Below are positions 15,610-26,020 of a stretch of DNA of 64,000 nt, in pieces. Both the position numbers and the translations under genes were made by a program. Below the pieces are notes generated by a model that did no database searches, was not told the DNA's origin, and worked only from the letters and a program-made list of their open reading frames with translations. Each line of letters begins with the position of its first letter. Within the stretch, counting starts at the first letter, position 1. This DNA comes from Craterilacuibacter sinensis (lineage in GTDB: Bacteria; Pseudomonadota; Gammaproteobacteria; Burkholderiales; Chromobacteriaceae): positions 1 through 64,000 of the forward strand of contig NZ_WSSB01000007.1 of NCBI RefSeq assembly GCF_009831765.1, read 5' to 3'.

Positions 15610-17172
15610 ATGTTTAAACGTCTGATTGGCGCCCTTGTCTGGCTCGTCGCGGGGGGCGCTTGGGCGGCGTCGCCCGCCGCACAGTTGGCGACGACCGACG
15701 CGACGGCGCGGGCCGAGCTGATTTCGAGCTGGGCAGTGGCGCCAGACGCCACACGTGCGGCGGCACTTGTGGCGCTGGAAAACGGCGAGCTATTTGCCAC
15801 GCCGGATGGGCGCATCTGGCAGCAAAGCGGCGAGGCCATCACCGAGCTTGCCAGTGGCCGGCCTTCAATCTTGCCGGACGATGCCGAAGCACTGGTGGTC
15901 AATAACCGCATCCGTAGCGCGATCGAGGTCTATCGTGCTGCCGGTGCCTTGGGTGATGCCGACCCAGCCGTACGCAGCGGTGCCGTAGTGGCGATTCGCG
16001 ATGCGGGCAATGCCGCCTTGTTGCCCTTGCTGCAGCAGCGCCAGGCGCTGGAGCGCGATGCGCAGGTGAGCGCGTTGTTATCCGAGGCCGGGGCGCGTCT
16101 GGCGCTGGTCAGCGATGACAAGGCTGTGCGGCTGGCGGCGATTGCCACCTTAGGCGAGAGCAAGGATGCGGCAACGCTGGCTTTGCTTGAGCCGCTGACA
16201 CGGGATACGGACGGGGCAGTCGCGCAGGCGGCCAAAACGGCCTCTGCCGCGATCGAGGCGCGCGAATTCAGCTGGAATCTGGTCGGCAATGCATTCAGTG
16301 GCATCAGTCTGGGTTCGGTGCTGTTGCTGGCGGCCTTGGGGTTGGCCATCACTTACGGCTTGCTGGGCGTCATCAATATGGCGCATGGCGAGATGCTGAT
16401 GCTGGGCGCCTACGCAACCTATGTAGTACAGAACTTGTTTCGTGCTTATCTGCCGGATGCTTTCGACTATTACCTGCTCGCAGCCTTGCCGGTGGCATTT
16501 GCGCTGACCTTTGTGGTCGGGATGGCACTCGAGCGACTGGTCATCCGTCATTTGTACGGCCGGCCGCTGGAGACGCTGCTGGCGACCTGGGGCATCAGCC
16601 TGATGCTGATGCAGGCCGTGCGGGTCGTCTTTGGCGCGCAGAACGTCGAAGTCGCCAACCCGGGCTGGTTATCCGGTGGCTATATGCTGACGCCGATGCT
16701 GACGCTGCCTTACAACCGCATCGCGATCATTGCGTTTGTCGTGCTGGTATTGCTGGTGACCTGGCTGCTGCTTAATCGCACGCGTCTGGGTTTGTTTGTG
16801 CGCGCGGTGACGCAGAACCGGCGCATGGCTGATAGCGTAGGCGTTGCTACGGCGCGCGTCGATATGCTGGCTTTCGGGCTGGGCTCTGCCATCGCCGGCC
16901 TTGGCGGCGTGGCTCTGTCGCAGATCGGCAATGTCGGGCCCGATCTGGGGCAGGCGTATATCGTCGATTCATTCATGGTGGTGGTGCTGGGCGGGGTGGG
17001 GCAACTGGCCGGTACCGTCATCGGAGCCATGGGGCTTGGCATCCTGGCCAAAGTGCTGGAGCCGTCACTGGGCGCCGTGCTTGCCAAGATTCTGATTCTC
17101 GCCTTCATCATCCTGTTTATCCAGAAGCGCCCGCAGGGCCTGTTCGCCCTTAAGGGGCGGGTGACCGATTAG
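15610..17172 (+). CDS. urtB: urea ABC transporter permease UrtB
   Basis: A 520-residue inner-membrane protein. A signal-like N-terminus (MFKRLIGALVWLVAGG) leads a soluble Ala-rich alpha-helical region to about residue 220, probably periplasmic and typical of UrtB, followed by a LivH-type permease with about eight membrane segments. The ATG at 15610 is preferred over 15598 because GGAG (15600-15603) is well spaced. It forms the urea channel with UrtC. It is 10 nt upstream of urtC. Confidence 0.94.
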   Translation: MFKRLIGALVWLVAGGAWAASPAAQLATTDATARAELISSWAVAPDATRAAALVALENGELFATPDGRIWQQSGEAITELASGRPSILPDDAEALVVNNRIRSAIEVYRAAGALGDADPAVRSGAVVAIRDAGNAALLPLLQQRQALERDAQVSALLSEAGARLALVSDDKAVRLAAIATLGESKDAATLALLEPLTRDTDGAVAQAAKTASAAIEAREFSWNLVGNAFSGISLGSVLLLAALGLAITYGLLGVINMAHGEMLMLGAYATYVVQNLFRAYLPDAFDYYLLAALPVAFALTFVVGMALERLVIRHLYGRPLETLLATWGISLMLMQAVRVVFGAQNVEVANPGWLSGGYMLTPMLTLPYNRIAIIAFVVLVLLVTWLLLNRTRLGLFVRAVTQNRRMADSVGVATARVDMLAFGLGSAIAGLGGVALSQIGNVGPDLGQAYIVDSFMVVVLGGVGQLAGTVIGAMGLGILAKVLEPSLGAVLAKILILAFIILFIQKRPQGLFALKGRVTD

Positions 17173-17182
17173 GAGCAATACC

Positions 17183-18286
17183 ATGCACCAACCTCTCACC
17201 CTGCGCCTGATGGCGCAGCTTGGCCCGGCGTTGACGCGCGTCATGGTCGTATTGCTGCTCATGCTGGCACTGGCGCTGCCGTTATCGCATGTGTACGTCG
17301 CGCCCGATTCGGCATGGTATGTCTCCGCCTATACGCTGACTTTGCTGGGCAAGATTGTATGCTTTGCCGTACTCGCGCTCGCGCTCGACCTGGTCTGGGG
17401 CTATACCGGCCTGCTTAGTCTCGGCCATGGGCTGTTCTTTGCCCTCGGCGGCTACGCGATAGGCATGTACTTGATGCGCGGCATCGGCCGTGAAGGCAAT
17501 TACCAGAGCGCGCTGCCGGACTTTATGGTGTTTCTCGACTGGCACACTTTGCCTTGGTTTTGGTGGGGCAGCGACAGTCTCGCCTGGGTGCTGTTGCTGG
17601 TGGTGGCTGTGCCGGGTTTGCTGGCGCTGGTGTTCGGCTTTCTGGCCTTTCGCTCGCGCATCAAGGGCGTGTACTTCTCCATCATCACGCAGGCGCTGAC
17701 TTACGCGGCCATGCTGCTCTTTTTCCGCAACGAGACCGGCTTTGGCGGCAATAACGGTTTTACCGACTTCAAGCGCATTGCCGGTTACGCCATCGCGGCG
17801 CCCGAGACCCGTGCCGTGCTGTTTGTCCTGTCGGTCCTGCTGCTGGCCGGCAGCCTTGCCGGCAGTCTGTGGCTGGTGAATTCGCGCTTCGGTCGCATCC
17901 TGACCGCTGTGCGCGACGCCGAGAACCGGCTGATGTTCTGTGGCTACGACCCGGTGCGCTTCAAGCTGGCGATCTGGGTGCTGTCGGCCATGCTCGCCGG
18001 GCTGGCCGGTGCGCTTTATGTGCCGCAGGTCGGCATCATCAACCCCGGCGAGATGAGCCCGGCCAACTCGATCGAGGTGGCGATCTGGGTCGCGCTGGGC
18101 GGGCGTGGCACCTTGCTCGGCCCGATTCTGGGGGCGTTTGTCGTGAATGGCGCCAAGAGCTGGTTCACCGTCGCCTTTCCTGAGTATTGGCTGTTCTTCC
18201 TCGGCTTCCTGTTTATTGCTGCCACCTTGCTGCTGCCGCGCGGCCTGATGGGGCTGGTCCGGCGCGGTGAGGACAAAACATCATGA
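17183..18286 (+). CDS. urtC: urea ABC transporter permease UrtC
   Basis: A 367-residue LivM-type permease with about ten hydrophobic segments and the cytoplasmic EAA-like loop near LTAVRDAENRLMFCGYD. It forms the heterodimeric urea channel with UrtB. The gene is preceded by AGGAGCAAT and overlaps urtD by 4 nt. Confidence 0.94.
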   Translation: MHQPLTLRLMAQLGPALTRVMVVLLLMLALALPLSHVYVAPDSAWYVSAYTLTLLGKIVCFAVLALALDLVWGYTGLLSLGHGLFFALGGYAIGMYLMRGIGREGNYQSALPDFMVFLDWHTLPWFWWGSDSLAWVLLLVVAVPGLLALVFGFLAFRSRIKGVYFSIITQALTYAAMLLFFRNETGFGGNNGFTDFKRIAGYAIAAPETRAVLFVLSVLLLAGSLAGSLWLVNSRFGRILTAVRDAENRLMFCGYDPVRFKLAIWVLSAMLAGLAGALYVPQVGIINPGEMSPANSIEVAIWVALGGRGTLLGPILGAFVVNGAKSWFTVAFPEYWLFFLGFLFIAATLLLPRGLMGLVRRGEDKTS

Positions 18287-19125
18287 GTATTCCGCACCTG
18301 CCGCCCGAGATCGAGACCTTGACGCCAAGCTGGGCGGGCGAAACCAGCGGTCTTGCCCATCTGGTCAGTACCGGGCTGGATACCAGTCACGGCCAGATCC
18401 TGTATCTGCAGGATGTGTGCGTCTCATTCGATGGCTTTCGCGCGCTTAATCACCTTAGCCTGGAAATCGGCGTGGGCGAGTTGCGTTGTGTGATCGGTCC
18501 CAATGGTGCCGGCAAGACCACGATGATGGATGTAATTACCGGCAAGACCCGGCCCGACTCCGGAGATGTGTTTTTTGGCGAGACAATAGATCTGACCCGC
18601 CATCGCGAAGCTCAGATTGCGCGCATGGGCATCGGGCGCAAGTTTCAGAAGCCGACCGTGTTCGAGGCGATGAGTGTTGCCGATAACCTGGCGCTGGCTC
18701 TGTCCGGCGACAAGGGGGTTTGGGCCAGTCTGCGTTACCGCTTGTCAGGTGTGCAGCATGACCGCATTGACGAGTTGCTGCAGATTACGCGTCTGGCCGA
18801 ATTCAGTCACCGCCTGGCCGGCTTGTTGTCACATGGCCAGAAGCAGTGGCTGGAAATCGGCATGCTGCTTGCTCAGGATCCGAAACTGCTGTTGCTGGAT
18901 GAGCCGGTCGCCGGCATGACCGATGCCGAAACCGAAAAGACGGCAGAGTTGTTGTGCTCGCTCAAGGGGCGGCACTCGCTGATGGTGGTTGAGCACGATA
19001 TGGCTTTTGTCGGCAGCATCGCCGAGCGAGTCACCGTGCTGGCGGAAGGCGCGGTGCTGGCAGAGGGGTCGCTTGCGCAGGTGCAGGCGGACGAGCGGGT
19101 CATCGAGGTGTATCTGGGGCGCTGA
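18283..19125 (+). CDS. urtD: urea ABC transporter ATPase UrtD
   Basis: A 280-residue ABC ATPase of the LivG type with an N-terminal extension of about 45 residues, usual for UrtD. Walker A GPNGAGKTTMMD, a variant signature (LSHGQKQW, with H in place of G), Walker B LLLLDEPVAGM and the H-loop (VVEHD) are present. It energises urea uptake with UrtE. Confidence 0.95.
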   Translation: MSIPHLPPEIETLTPSWAGETSGLAHLVSTGLDTSHGQILYLQDVCVSFDGFRALNHLSLEIGVGELRCVIGPNGAGKTTMMDVITGKTRPDSGDVFFGETIDLTRHREAQIARMGIGRKFQKPTVFEAMSVADNLALALSGDKGVWASLRYRLSGVQHDRIDELLQITRLAEFSHRLAGLLSHGQKQWLEIGMLLAQDPKLLLLDEPVAGMTDAETEKTAELLCSLKGRHSLMVVEHDMAFVGSIAERVTVLAEGAVLAEGSLAQVQADERVIEVYLGR

Positions 19126-19127
19126 TT

Positions 19128-19826
19128 ATGTTGAAAGTGGAAAAACTTAACCAGTATTACGGCGGCAGCCATATCCTGCGCGACGTGTCGTTCGAGGCGA
19201 AAGTCGGCGAGGTGACCTGCGTGCTCGGGCGCAACGGGGTCGGCAAAAGCACCTTGCTTCGCTGCCTGATGGGGCAGCTGCCGGCACGCAGTGGCAAGAT
19301 CAGCTGGCAGGGGGTGAGTCTGAACGGCCTGACGCCGCACGCACGCGTGGCGCGCGGCGTTGCCTATGTGCCGCAAGGGCGGGAGATTTTTGCCCGGCTG
19401 ACGGTAGAGGAAAACCTGAAAATGGGGCTGGCACGTTTCAGCGGGCGCGCCGGGCGCGAGATCCCCGACACGGTCTATGACATGTTTCCTGTGCTCAAGG
19501 ATATGGCGCAGCGCCGTGGTGGCGACCTCTCCGGCGGCCAGCAGCAGCAACTGGCGATAGGGCGGGCGCTGATTAGCCAGCCATCATTGTTGATTCTTGA
19601 CGAGCCAACCGAGGGTATCCAGCCGTCCATTATCAAGGAAATCGGTGCGGTAATCCGCAGCTTGGCCGTCCGCGGGGAAATGGCAATCGTGCTGGTTGAA
19701 CAGTATTACGACTTTGCCGAAGCGCTGGCTGACCGTTATGTGGTGATGTCGCGCGGTGAAGTCGTGCAAGCGGGAGCCGGTAGCGCAATGGCGACTGACG
19801 GCGTACGCGAATTGTTGGCGATCTGA
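19128..19826 (+). CDS. urtE: urea ABC transporter ATPase UrtE
   Basis: A 232-residue ABC ATPase of the LivF type. Walker A GRNGVGKSTLLR, signature LSGGQQQQ, Walker B LLILDEPTEGI and H-loop VEQYY are intact. It starts 2 nt after urtD and is followed 1 nt later by ureD, so urea uptake and urease assembly share a transcript. Confidence 0.95.
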   Translation: MLKVEKLNQYYGGSHILRDVSFEAKVGEVTCVLGRNGVGKSTLLRCLMGQLPARSGKISWQGVSLNGLTPHARVARGVAYVPQGREIFARLTVEENLKMGLARFSGRAGREIPDTVYDMFPVLKDMAQRRGGDLSGGQQQQLAIGRALISQPSLLILDEPTEGIQPSIIKEIGAVIRSLAVRGEMAIVLVEQYYDFAEALADRYVVMSRGEVVQAGAGSAMATDGVRELLAI

Positions 19827-19827
19827 C

Positions 19828-20673
19828 ATGCAGCGCGACCGAATGGAAAACTGCACGCTGGAGTCAGGTTGGGATGCGCGTCTGGAGTTGGCCTATGCGC
19901 GGCGTGAGGCGTGCACCATCCCTGTGCACCGGCGCCATATAGGGCCGCTACGGGTGCAAAAGCATTTTACCGAGCCATCGGGTGTGTGCCAGCACATCGT
20001 GGTTCACCCGCCTGGCGGTATTGCCGGCGGCGACAGCCTGACCCTTGAGCTTGATCTGGCAGCGGGCAGCCGGGCATTGCTGACGAGCCCTGGTGCAGCC
20101 AAGTGGTATCAGGGCTTTGGCCGGCGCGCGACCCAACGTGTTTCCGCCCGCATCGGTGCAGGTGCATCGCTGGAATGGCTGCCATTGGAAACCATTTTGT
20201 TTAATGGCGCCGACGTGGAATTAGCTGCACGTTTTGATTTGGCCCGCGATGCCGTGTTGCTGTATTCGGATGTGGTTTGTCTGGGGCGCCCGGCTTCGGC
20301 CGAGCCATTCGCACATGGATGCTGGCGCCAGACGGTTGAGGTCTGGCGCGATGATGCGCTGCTTTGGTGTGAACACAATGCGCTCAAAGGGGATGATGCG
20401 CAGTTCTCCTCGCCAGTCGGCATGGACGGCCATACCGTGACGGGCTTGTTGCTGTGGGCTGGTCCCGCCTTGCCGGAAGCCTTGCTTGACGCTTGCCGGG
20501 CCTATCCCTGTGTCGGACGTGCCGGGGTGTCGCAATTACCTGACGTGTTTGTTGCCCGCTGTCTTACCCACTCGGCAGAAGCGGCGCAGGCATGGATTAC
20601 AGGCTTGTGGCAGCAGTTGCGCCCGTTCACGCTCGGCGTGGAGGCGGTTGCCCCGCGCATTTGGGCTACCTGA
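19828..20673 (+). CDS. ureD: urease accessory protein UreD
   Basis: A 281-residue UreD/UreH protein. Conserved features include HPPGGIAGGD, the T-S-PGAAKWY block and the LPLETILFNGA segment. UreD binds the urease apoprotein and with UreF and UreG forms the complex that delivers nickel. It begins 1 nt after the urtE stop. Confidence 0.94.
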   Translation: MQRDRMENCTLESGWDARLELAYARREACTIPVHRRHIGPLRVQKHFTEPSGVCQHIVVHPPGGIAGGDSLTLELDLAAGSRALLTSPGAAKWYQGFGRRATQRVSARIGAGASLEWLPLETILFNGADVELAARFDLARDAVLLYSDVVCLGRPASAEPFAHGCWRQTVEVWRDDALLWCEHNALKGDDAQFSSPVGMDGHTVTGLLLWAGPALPEALLDACRAYPCVGRAGVSQLPDVFVARCLTHSAEAAQAWITGLWQQLRPFTLGVEAVAPRIWAT

Positions 20674-20726
20674 GTTCTTGGCACGCGGCTTGCTAAATTT
20701 GTGCAAACCCTACACGAAAGCCCGTT

Positions 20727-21029
20727 ATGGAACTGACCCCGCGCGAAAAAGACAAGCTGTTGATCTTCACCGCTGCCTTGCTGGCCGAGCGCCGTCGCGC
20801 ACGTGGCCTCAAGCTCAATTACCCGGAGGCGGTCGCTTATCTGAGCGCCGCCATTATGGAAGGGGCACGAGACGGGCAGCGGGTATCCGAACTGATGCAC
20901 ACCGGCACCACCTTGCTTAGCCGTGACGATGTGATGGAAGGGGTGGCCGAGCTGATCGCCGAGATTCAGGTCGAGGCCACTTTCCCAGACGGCACCAAAC
21001 TGGTCACCGTTCACCAGCCCATTGTCTGA
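20727..21029 (+). CDS. ureA: urease subunit gamma UreA
   Basis: A 100-residue urease gamma subunit, full length for the family, starting [14 protein letters not shown] and ending with the conserved [14 protein letters not shown]. It assembles with UreB and UreC into the (alpha-beta-gamma)3 enzyme that hydrolyses urea to ammonia and carbamate. Confidence 0.97.
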   Translation: MELTPREKDKLLIFTAALLAERRRARGLKLNYPEAVAYLSAAIMEGARDGQRVSELMHTGTTLLSRDDVMEGVAELIAEIQVEATFPDGTKLVTVHQPIV

Positions 21030-21184
21030 GACTCATCATCCTATGACTACACGTTACGCCATACCGGCAAGTAAACGGCTGCACCGGACATCGCACTTGA
21101 TGCAGGGCTTTGCGGGTGCCGCATACCGGCGGGCATGTCACCCCGGGCCATCGATTTTTCAAAATCCTGTTGCGGAGATGTGCA

Positions 21185-21505
21185 ATGAAACCCGGTGAAA
21201 TTCTGGTCGCGGATGCGCCCGCAATCGTGCTGAATGCAGGCCGTGCCACCCGCTCGCTCGTGGTGGCCAATCGTGGCGACCGGCCGGTACAAGTCGGCTC
21301 GCACTACCATTTTTTCGAGACTAACGACGCACTTGAATTTGACCGTGCCGCTGCGCGCGGCTACCGGCTCAATATCGCCGCCGGCACGGCGGTCCGCTTC
21401 GAGCCCGGCCAGATGCGCAGCGTCGAACTGGTGGCTTTGGCTGGCTCCCGCACGGTTTACGGTTTTCAGGGGCGGGTGATGGGCGCGCTTGAGCAGGAGG
21501 GCTGA
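21185..21505 (+). CDS. ureB: urease subunit beta UreB
   Basis: A 106-residue urease beta subunit with MKPGEILV at its start and the conserved [10 protein letters not shown] and [11 protein letters not shown] motifs. The ATG at 21185 follows GGAGATG. A gap of 155 nt separates it from ureA, longer than usual in compact urease operons. It is 2 nt upstream of ureC. Confidence 0.96.
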   Translation: MKPGEILVADAPAIVLNAGRATRSLVVANRGDRPVQVGSHYHFFETNDALEFDRAAARGYRLNIAAGTAVRFEPGQMRSVELVALAGSRTVYGFQGRVMGALEQEG

Positions 21506-21507
21506 CG

Positions 21508-23211
21508 ATGGCGACAATTTCACGTGCGGCGTATGCCGAAATGTTCGGCCCGACTGTCGGCGACCGTGTGCGTCTGGCGGATACCCATTTGCTGGCAGAA
21601 GTCGAGTTTGATCATACCGTCTACGGCGAGGAGGTGAAGTTCGGCGGCGGCAAAGTCATACGCGATGGTCAGGGACAGGGGCAGGCGTGCTCTGCCGAGG
21701 TGATGGATACGGTGATTACCAATGCGCTGATTATCGATCACTGGGGTATAGGCAAGGCCGATATCGGGCTCAAGCATGGACGGATTGCCGCCATCGGCAA
21801 GGCCGGTAATCCGGATATCCAGCCGGCGGTAACGATGGTAATCGGCGCCTCGACCGAAATTATTGCGGCCGAAGGCATGATCGTGACCGCCGGCGGCATA
21901 GACGCCCACATCCACTTTATCTGCCCGCAGCAGATCGAGGAGGCACTGATGTCGGGTATTACCACCATGATTGGTGGGGGTACCGGGCCGGCCACTGGTA
22001 CGAATGCCACCACCTGCACGCCAGGGCCATGGCATATGGCGCAAATGCTGCGGGCGGCCGAGGCTTTCCCGATGAATCTGGGTTTTACCGGCAAGGGTAA
22101 TGCCAGCTTGCCGGCACCGCTGATCGAGCAGGTCGAGGCCGGTGCGATCGGGCTCAAGCTGCACGAGGACTGGGGTACGACCCCCGCATCTATCGACAAT
22201 TGCCTGAGTGTTGCCGACGCAATGGATGTGCAGGTCGCGATTCATACCGACACGCTGAACGAGTCAGGCTTTATCGAAACGACGCTGGCCGCATTCAAGG
22301 GCCGCACCATTCATACCTACCATACCGAAGGTGCTGGCGGCGGGCATGCGCCGGACATCATCAAGGCGTGCGGCGAACTGAATGTGCTGCCCAGTTCGAC
22401 CAACCCGACCCGCCCGTTCACAGTCAACACCATAGACGAACACCTGGACATGCTGATGGTGTGCCACCACCTCGACCCGGCGATTGCCGAGGACGTGGCG
22501 TTCGCCGAGAGCCGCATCCGGCGCGAGACCATCGCCGCCGAGGATATTTTGCATGATCTGGGGGCATTCTCGATGATGTCGTCCGACAGTCAGGCGATGG
22601 GGAGGGTGGGGGAGACCATCCTGCGCTGCTGGCAAAGTGCCGACAAAATGCGCCGCCAGCGCGGACCATTGCCGGGTGATGCTCCCGGTTCTGATAACGC
22701 ACGTATCAAGCGTTATATCGCCAAGTACACGATCAATCCGGCAATCACGCACGGTGTCGCACACGAGGTCGGCAGCGTCGAGGTGGGCAAGCTGGCGGAT
22801 CTGGTGTTGTGGAGGCCGGCATTCTTCGGTGTCAAACCATCGCAGATTCTCAAGGGCGGCATGATCGCTGCCGCCGCGATGGGCGACGCCAATGCCAGTA
22901 TTCCAACGCCACAGCCGGTGCACTACCGGCCGATGTTCGGCAGCTACGGCCTCGCCGTGGCGCAGGGTAGCGTCACCTTCGTGTCGCAAGCGGCGCTGGC
23001 CGCCGGCATCGGCGACGCGCTGGGGCTGAAAAAGCGCCTGGTTGCGGTCAAGGGCTGCCGCAACGTTAAGAAAACCGACCTGATCCACAACAGCTACCTG
23101 CCACACATCACGGTGGATCCGCAGAACTACCGCGTCTTTGCCGATGGCCAGTTGCTGTGGTGCGAGCCAGCCGAGGTGCTGCCGCTGGCGCAGCGCTATT
23201 TCCTGTTCTGA
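21508..23211 (+). CDS. ureC: urease subunit alpha UreC
   Basis: A 567-residue catalytic subunit of normal length. Nickel ligands are visible: HIH (about 134-136), the lysine to be carbamylated in GLKLHEDWG (about 217), His in GGGHAPD (about 272) and Asp in [12 protein letters not shown] (about 360). The mobile flap VCHHLDP carries Cys319/His320-equivalents. It hydrolyses urea in the cytoplasm. Confidence 0.98.
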   Translation: MATISRAAYAEMFGPTVGDRVRLADTHLLAEVEFDHTVYGEEVKFGGGKVIRDGQGQGQACSAEVMDTVITNALIIDHWGIGKADIGLKHGRIAAIGKAGNPDIQPAVTMVIGASTEIIAAEGMIVTAGGIDAHIHFICPQQIEEALMSGITTMIGGGTGPATGTNATTCTPGPWHMAQMLRAAEAFPMNLGFTGKGNASLPAPLIEQVEAGAIGLKLHEDWGTTPASIDNCLSVADAMDVQVAIHTDTLNESGFIETTLAAFKGRTIHTYHTEGAGGGHAPDIIKACGELNVLPSSTNPTRPFTVNTIDEHLDMLMVCHHLDPAIAEDVAFAESRIRRETIAAEDILHDLGAFSMMSSDSQAMGRVGETILRCWQSADKMRRQRGPLPGDAPGSDNARIKRYIAKYTINPAITHGVAHEVGSVEVGKLADLVLWRPAFFGVKPSQILKGGMIAAAAMGDANASIPTPQPVHYRPMFGSYGLAVAQGSVTFVSQAALAAGIGDALGLKKRLVAVKGCRNVKKTDLIHNSYLPHITVDPQNYRVFADGQLLWCEPAEVLPLAQRYFLF

Positions 23212-23220
23212 GGTGATGCG

Positions 23221-23727
23221 ATGCTGTTGATCAATGCCTTTGCCCCTGCTGGAGAGGGGCATGATGCTGAGTTGGTGCTGTCGTTCGAGTTGCGTAGCAA
23301 GCATAGACTGCGTACCCGTACCAGTAGTGGAGAGGATGCCGGCTTGTTTCTCAACGATGGCTTGCCCCTGCGGGATGGCGACGTACTGCAGGCTACCGAT
23401 GGCCGGAGAGTACGGGTGCGGGCGGCTATCGAGGCGCAGATTGAAGTGCGGGCGTCCGACGCCCGCCTGCTGGCCCGCGCTGCCTACCACCTGGGTAATC
23501 GCCATGTGCATGTCGAGGTCGGCGACGGTGTACTGCGCATTGCTGCCGATAGCGTTCTGGCTGACATGTTGGCACAGATGGGCTTGCAGCCGTTGCCGGT
23601 CGATGCTGCATTCAATCCTGAAACCGGCGCTTATGGTGGCGGCCACCACCACTCGCACGGCAAGGACAGTACTTATCAGTACGCCCCGAAGCTGCATCTG
23701 TTTAATGAGGCGGGGACGCTAACGTGA
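23221..23727 (+). CDS. ureE: urease accessory protein UreE
   Basis: A 168-residue nickel metallochaperone. The N-terminal peptide-binding domain is followed by the metal-binding domain with LGNRHVHVEV (the conserved interface His). The C-terminal tail has a short His-rich stretch (GGGHHHSHGKD) for extra nickel binding. It overlaps ureF by 4 nt. Confidence 0.95.
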   Translation: MLLINAFAPAGEGHDAELVLSFELRSKHRLRTRTSSGEDAGLFLNDGLPLRDGDVLQATDGRRVRVRAAIEAQIEVRASDARLLARAAYHLGNRHVHVEVGDGVLRIAADSVLADMLAQMGLQPLPVDAAFNPETGAYGGGHHHSHGKDSTYQYAPKLHLFNEAGTLT

Positions 23728-24398
23728 ATCTTGCTGCATTGCAGCTGCTGAGGCTGGCCAGCCCCAGCCTACCCATCGGTGGATATAGCTACTCTCAGGG
23801 GCTGGAGAGTGCGCTCGAACTGGGGCTGGTCAGAGACAGCCGCAGCGCGCAGGCGTGGATCGCTGGTGTGTTGAGCGGGCCGCTGGCGCGTTTCGAGGCG
23901 GCGCTGCTGGTTCGAGTCTGGTGCAGTTTGAATGCCGATGATACATCAACGTTGGTGGCGCTTAACGCACGTTTGCTGGCCTCCCGCGACGGTAGCGAGA
24001 TGAGGGCTGAGACAGAGCAGATGGGCTACTCGCTCAGGACGCTGCTGGCGGCGCTGCCCGAAGGGCAGGGGCGTTGGCCGGCAGTACTGGCCGGGGGGCC
24101 GGTCGCGTTGCCCGTAGCCTGGGCCGTCGCGGCGTTCCAGCTAGAGCTGGATGCGGCGCAGGCGGTCGAGTCTTTTCTGTGGGGCTGGATGGAAAATCAG
24201 GTCATGGTGCTGATGAAGGCTATGCCGATGGGGCAGACCAGCGGCCAGCAGTTGCTGTCTGCGTTGCTGCCGGACATCGCGCAGGCGGTGCAGATCGCGC
24301 TGACGCTGGCGGATGAGGATATCAGCAATTTCGCGCCCATGCTGGCCTGGGTTGCGGCACAACACGAGACTCAGTACAGCCGGCTATTCCGCTCCTGA
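23724..24398 (+). CDS. ureF: urease accessory protein UreF
   Basis: A 224-residue all-helical UreF protein with the conserved SPSLPIGGYSYSQGLE near the N-terminus. It works with UreD and UreG as a gate in urease activation. The start is GTG at 23724, overlapping the ureE stop. Confidence 0.94.
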   Translation: MNLAALQLLRLASPSLPIGGYSYSQGLESALELGLVRDSRSAQAWIAGVLSGPLARFEAALLVRVWCSLNADDTSTLVALNARLLASRDGSEMRAETEQMGYSLRTLLAALPEGQGRWPAVLAGGPVALPVAWAVAAFQLELDAAQAVESFLWGWMENQVMVLMKAMPMGQTSGQQLLSALLPDIAQAVQIALTLADEDISNFAPMLAWVAAQHETQYSRLFRS

Positions 24399-24436
24399 AG
24401 CGGTGATAGTCGTTCAAGACAAAAGGAGAAGCACGC

Positions 24437-25072
24437 ATGCAACATGCACCGTTACGCGTTGGCATCGGCGGGCCGGTCGGCTCGGGTAAGACGCATCTGA
24501 CTTTGGCGCTGTGTACCGCGCTGCGCGATAGCTACAACATTGCCGTCGTGACCAATGACATTTATACGCAGGAGGACGCGCAGTTTCTGGTTCGCAACGC
24601 AGCGCTACCGCCTGAACGTATCATTGGCGTTGAGACGGGAGGTTGTCCGCATACCGCAATCCGCGAGGATGCATCAATCAACCTCGAGGCAGTGGCACGG
24701 CTGAATACACGCCATCCCAACCTTGACGTGATCTTTATCGAGAGCGGTGGCGATAATCTGGCAGCGACGTTCAGCCCAGAATTGTCAGACCTGACGATCT
24801 ATGTAATCGACGTATCGGCGGGCGACAAGATACCGCGCAAGGGTGGCCCCGGCATCTGCAAGTCGGACTTGCTCGTGATCAACAAGATCGACCTCGCGCC
24901 GCTGGTGGGTGCGTCGCTCGAGGTGATGGCACACGACGCGCTAAAGATGCGCGGCACGCGCCCGTTCATCTTCTCCAACCTGAAAAGCGGGCACGGCCTG
25001 ACGGATATCATTAATTTTATCGAAGAAAAAGGTATGCTCGCTTTGAGCGCACAAGGAGCACCCCATGCGTAA
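24437..25072 (+). CDS. ureG: urease accessory GTPase UreG
   Basis: A 211-residue SIMIBI-class GTPase. P-loop GGPVGSGKT, the nickel-binding Cys-Pro-His motif in [11 protein letters not shown], and NKIDLAP for guanine specificity are all present. GTP hydrolysis drives nickel transfer into urease. AAGGAG precedes the ATG; the 3' end overlaps ureJ by 8 nt. Confidence 0.97.
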   Translation: MQHAPLRVGIGGPVGSGKTHLTLALCTALRDSYNIAVVTNDIYTQEDAQFLVRNAALPPERIIGVETGGCPHTAIREDASINLEAVARLNTRHPNLDVIFIESGGDNLAATFSPELSDLTIYVIDVSAGDKIPRKGGPGICKSDLLVINKIDLAPLVGASLEVMAHDALKMRGTRPFIFSNLKSGHGLTDIINFIEEKGMLALSAQGAPHA

Positions 25073-25634
25073 ATTTCTGCTTTCTATCCTGCTTGCTGGG
25101 AGTGCAAACTTCGCGCAAGCGCATACCGGTCATGGCGCTGATAGCTTCACTCAGGGGCTGATTCACCCGTTTGCCGGCATCGATCACCTGCTAGCGATGT
25201 TTGCTGTCGGCCTGTGGGCGGCGCAGCAGGGTGGGCGTGTCCGCTGGCAAGGGCCACTTACTTTCGTACTGGCTCTGGCTGCGGGCGGTATGCTTGGGAT
25301 GTTAGGCATCGGCCTGCCCGCGTTGGAGAGCGGCATCGCGCTATCGGTCATGCTGGCGGGGCTACTGGTGGTTTCCGTGGCCCGGGTACCCACAGCGCTC
25401 GCGCTAGCTGGCATTGGCTTTTTCGCGCTGTGGCACGGTATCGCGCACGGGCTGGAGATGCCAGGCAAAGCCAGTGCGGCCGCCTATGCCTCGGGCTTTA
25501 TGCTGGCGAGCGCCTTGTTGCACGCCTCAGGTCTGGCCGTCGGTCACGGCGCGCTGAAGGTATCCGGCATGCTGCGCATGTTGGGGGCCGCGATTGCTGC
25601 CTCGGGGGCTGTACTGATGATGGCGGCTTTCTGA
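25065..25634 (+). CDS. ureJ: HupE/UreJ family nickel permease
   Basis: A 189-residue membrane protein with a cleavable-looking signal ([19 protein letters not shown]) and about six membrane segments. The [12 protein letters not shown] motif is characteristic of HupE/UreJ, with the His/Asp thought to bind Ni2+. As the last gene of the urease operon it probably supplies nickel. A terminator follows at 25670. Confidence 0.92.
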   Translation: MRKFLLSILLAGSANFAQAHTGHGADSFTQGLIHPFAGIDHLLAMFAVGLWAAQQGGRVRWQGPLTFVLALAAGGMLGMLGIGLPALESGIALSVMLAGLLVVSVARVPTALALAGIGFFALWHGIAHGLEMPGKASAAAYASGFMLASALLHASGLAVGHGALKVSGMLRMLGAAIAASGAVLMMAAF

Positions 25635-25669
25635 GCGCATGGCATAGGGCCGAAACTTATTGATTAGGC

Positions 25670-25692
25670 GGCGGGGCTACCCGCCTTTTTTT
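25670..25692 (+). terminator. Rho-independent terminator of the urt-ure operon
   Basis: GGCGGG-GCTA-CCCGCC hairpin followed by seven T residues, 35 bp after ureJ. Confidence 0.88.
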
Positions 25693-25754
25693 AGGCTAGG
25701 TCCCAATTGCGAGTTGGTCAGCTAAGCTGAAGCAGATACCACGTCAGGAGCGCG

Positions 25755-26020
25755 ATGATGGACCCCCATTCCTTTCAGCGTCTGCTTGTTCAGCTTGCTA
25801 CGCTTAGCACTAAACAGAGAGCCTCCTTTTAATTCGCATTGCAAGATCCATCACAGCATGACGTGCTGGCAGAATTGTTCCCCGCTCTGAATGCATACCC
25901 GCATTGTGCTGCGCCTGCCCAGCAACTCATTGGCTGGGGCTGGCAGCGTGGCTTACGCTGCTACCGTTGCAAAGCCTGCCTGCGCATCTGCAATGCCTTG
26001 TCCAGTAAGCCTCTGACTCG
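25755..26020 (+). mobile_element. IS1595-family transposase remnant (N-terminal zinc-ribbon part)
   Basis: From ATG 25755 the frame reads a short helical start, a TAA at 25830, then in the same frame YPHCAAPAQQLIGWGWQRG and CYRCKACLRICNALSSK, the zinc ribbon and following block of IS1595-type transposases. The first zinc Cys has become Tyr. The catalytic DDE part is absent, so it is a dead fragment. Confidence 0.7.

Noticed and set aside
22264-23697. Long minus-strand open frame across ureC/ureE
   Set aside because: Antisense shadow of high-GC coding sequence; ureC and ureE are certain.
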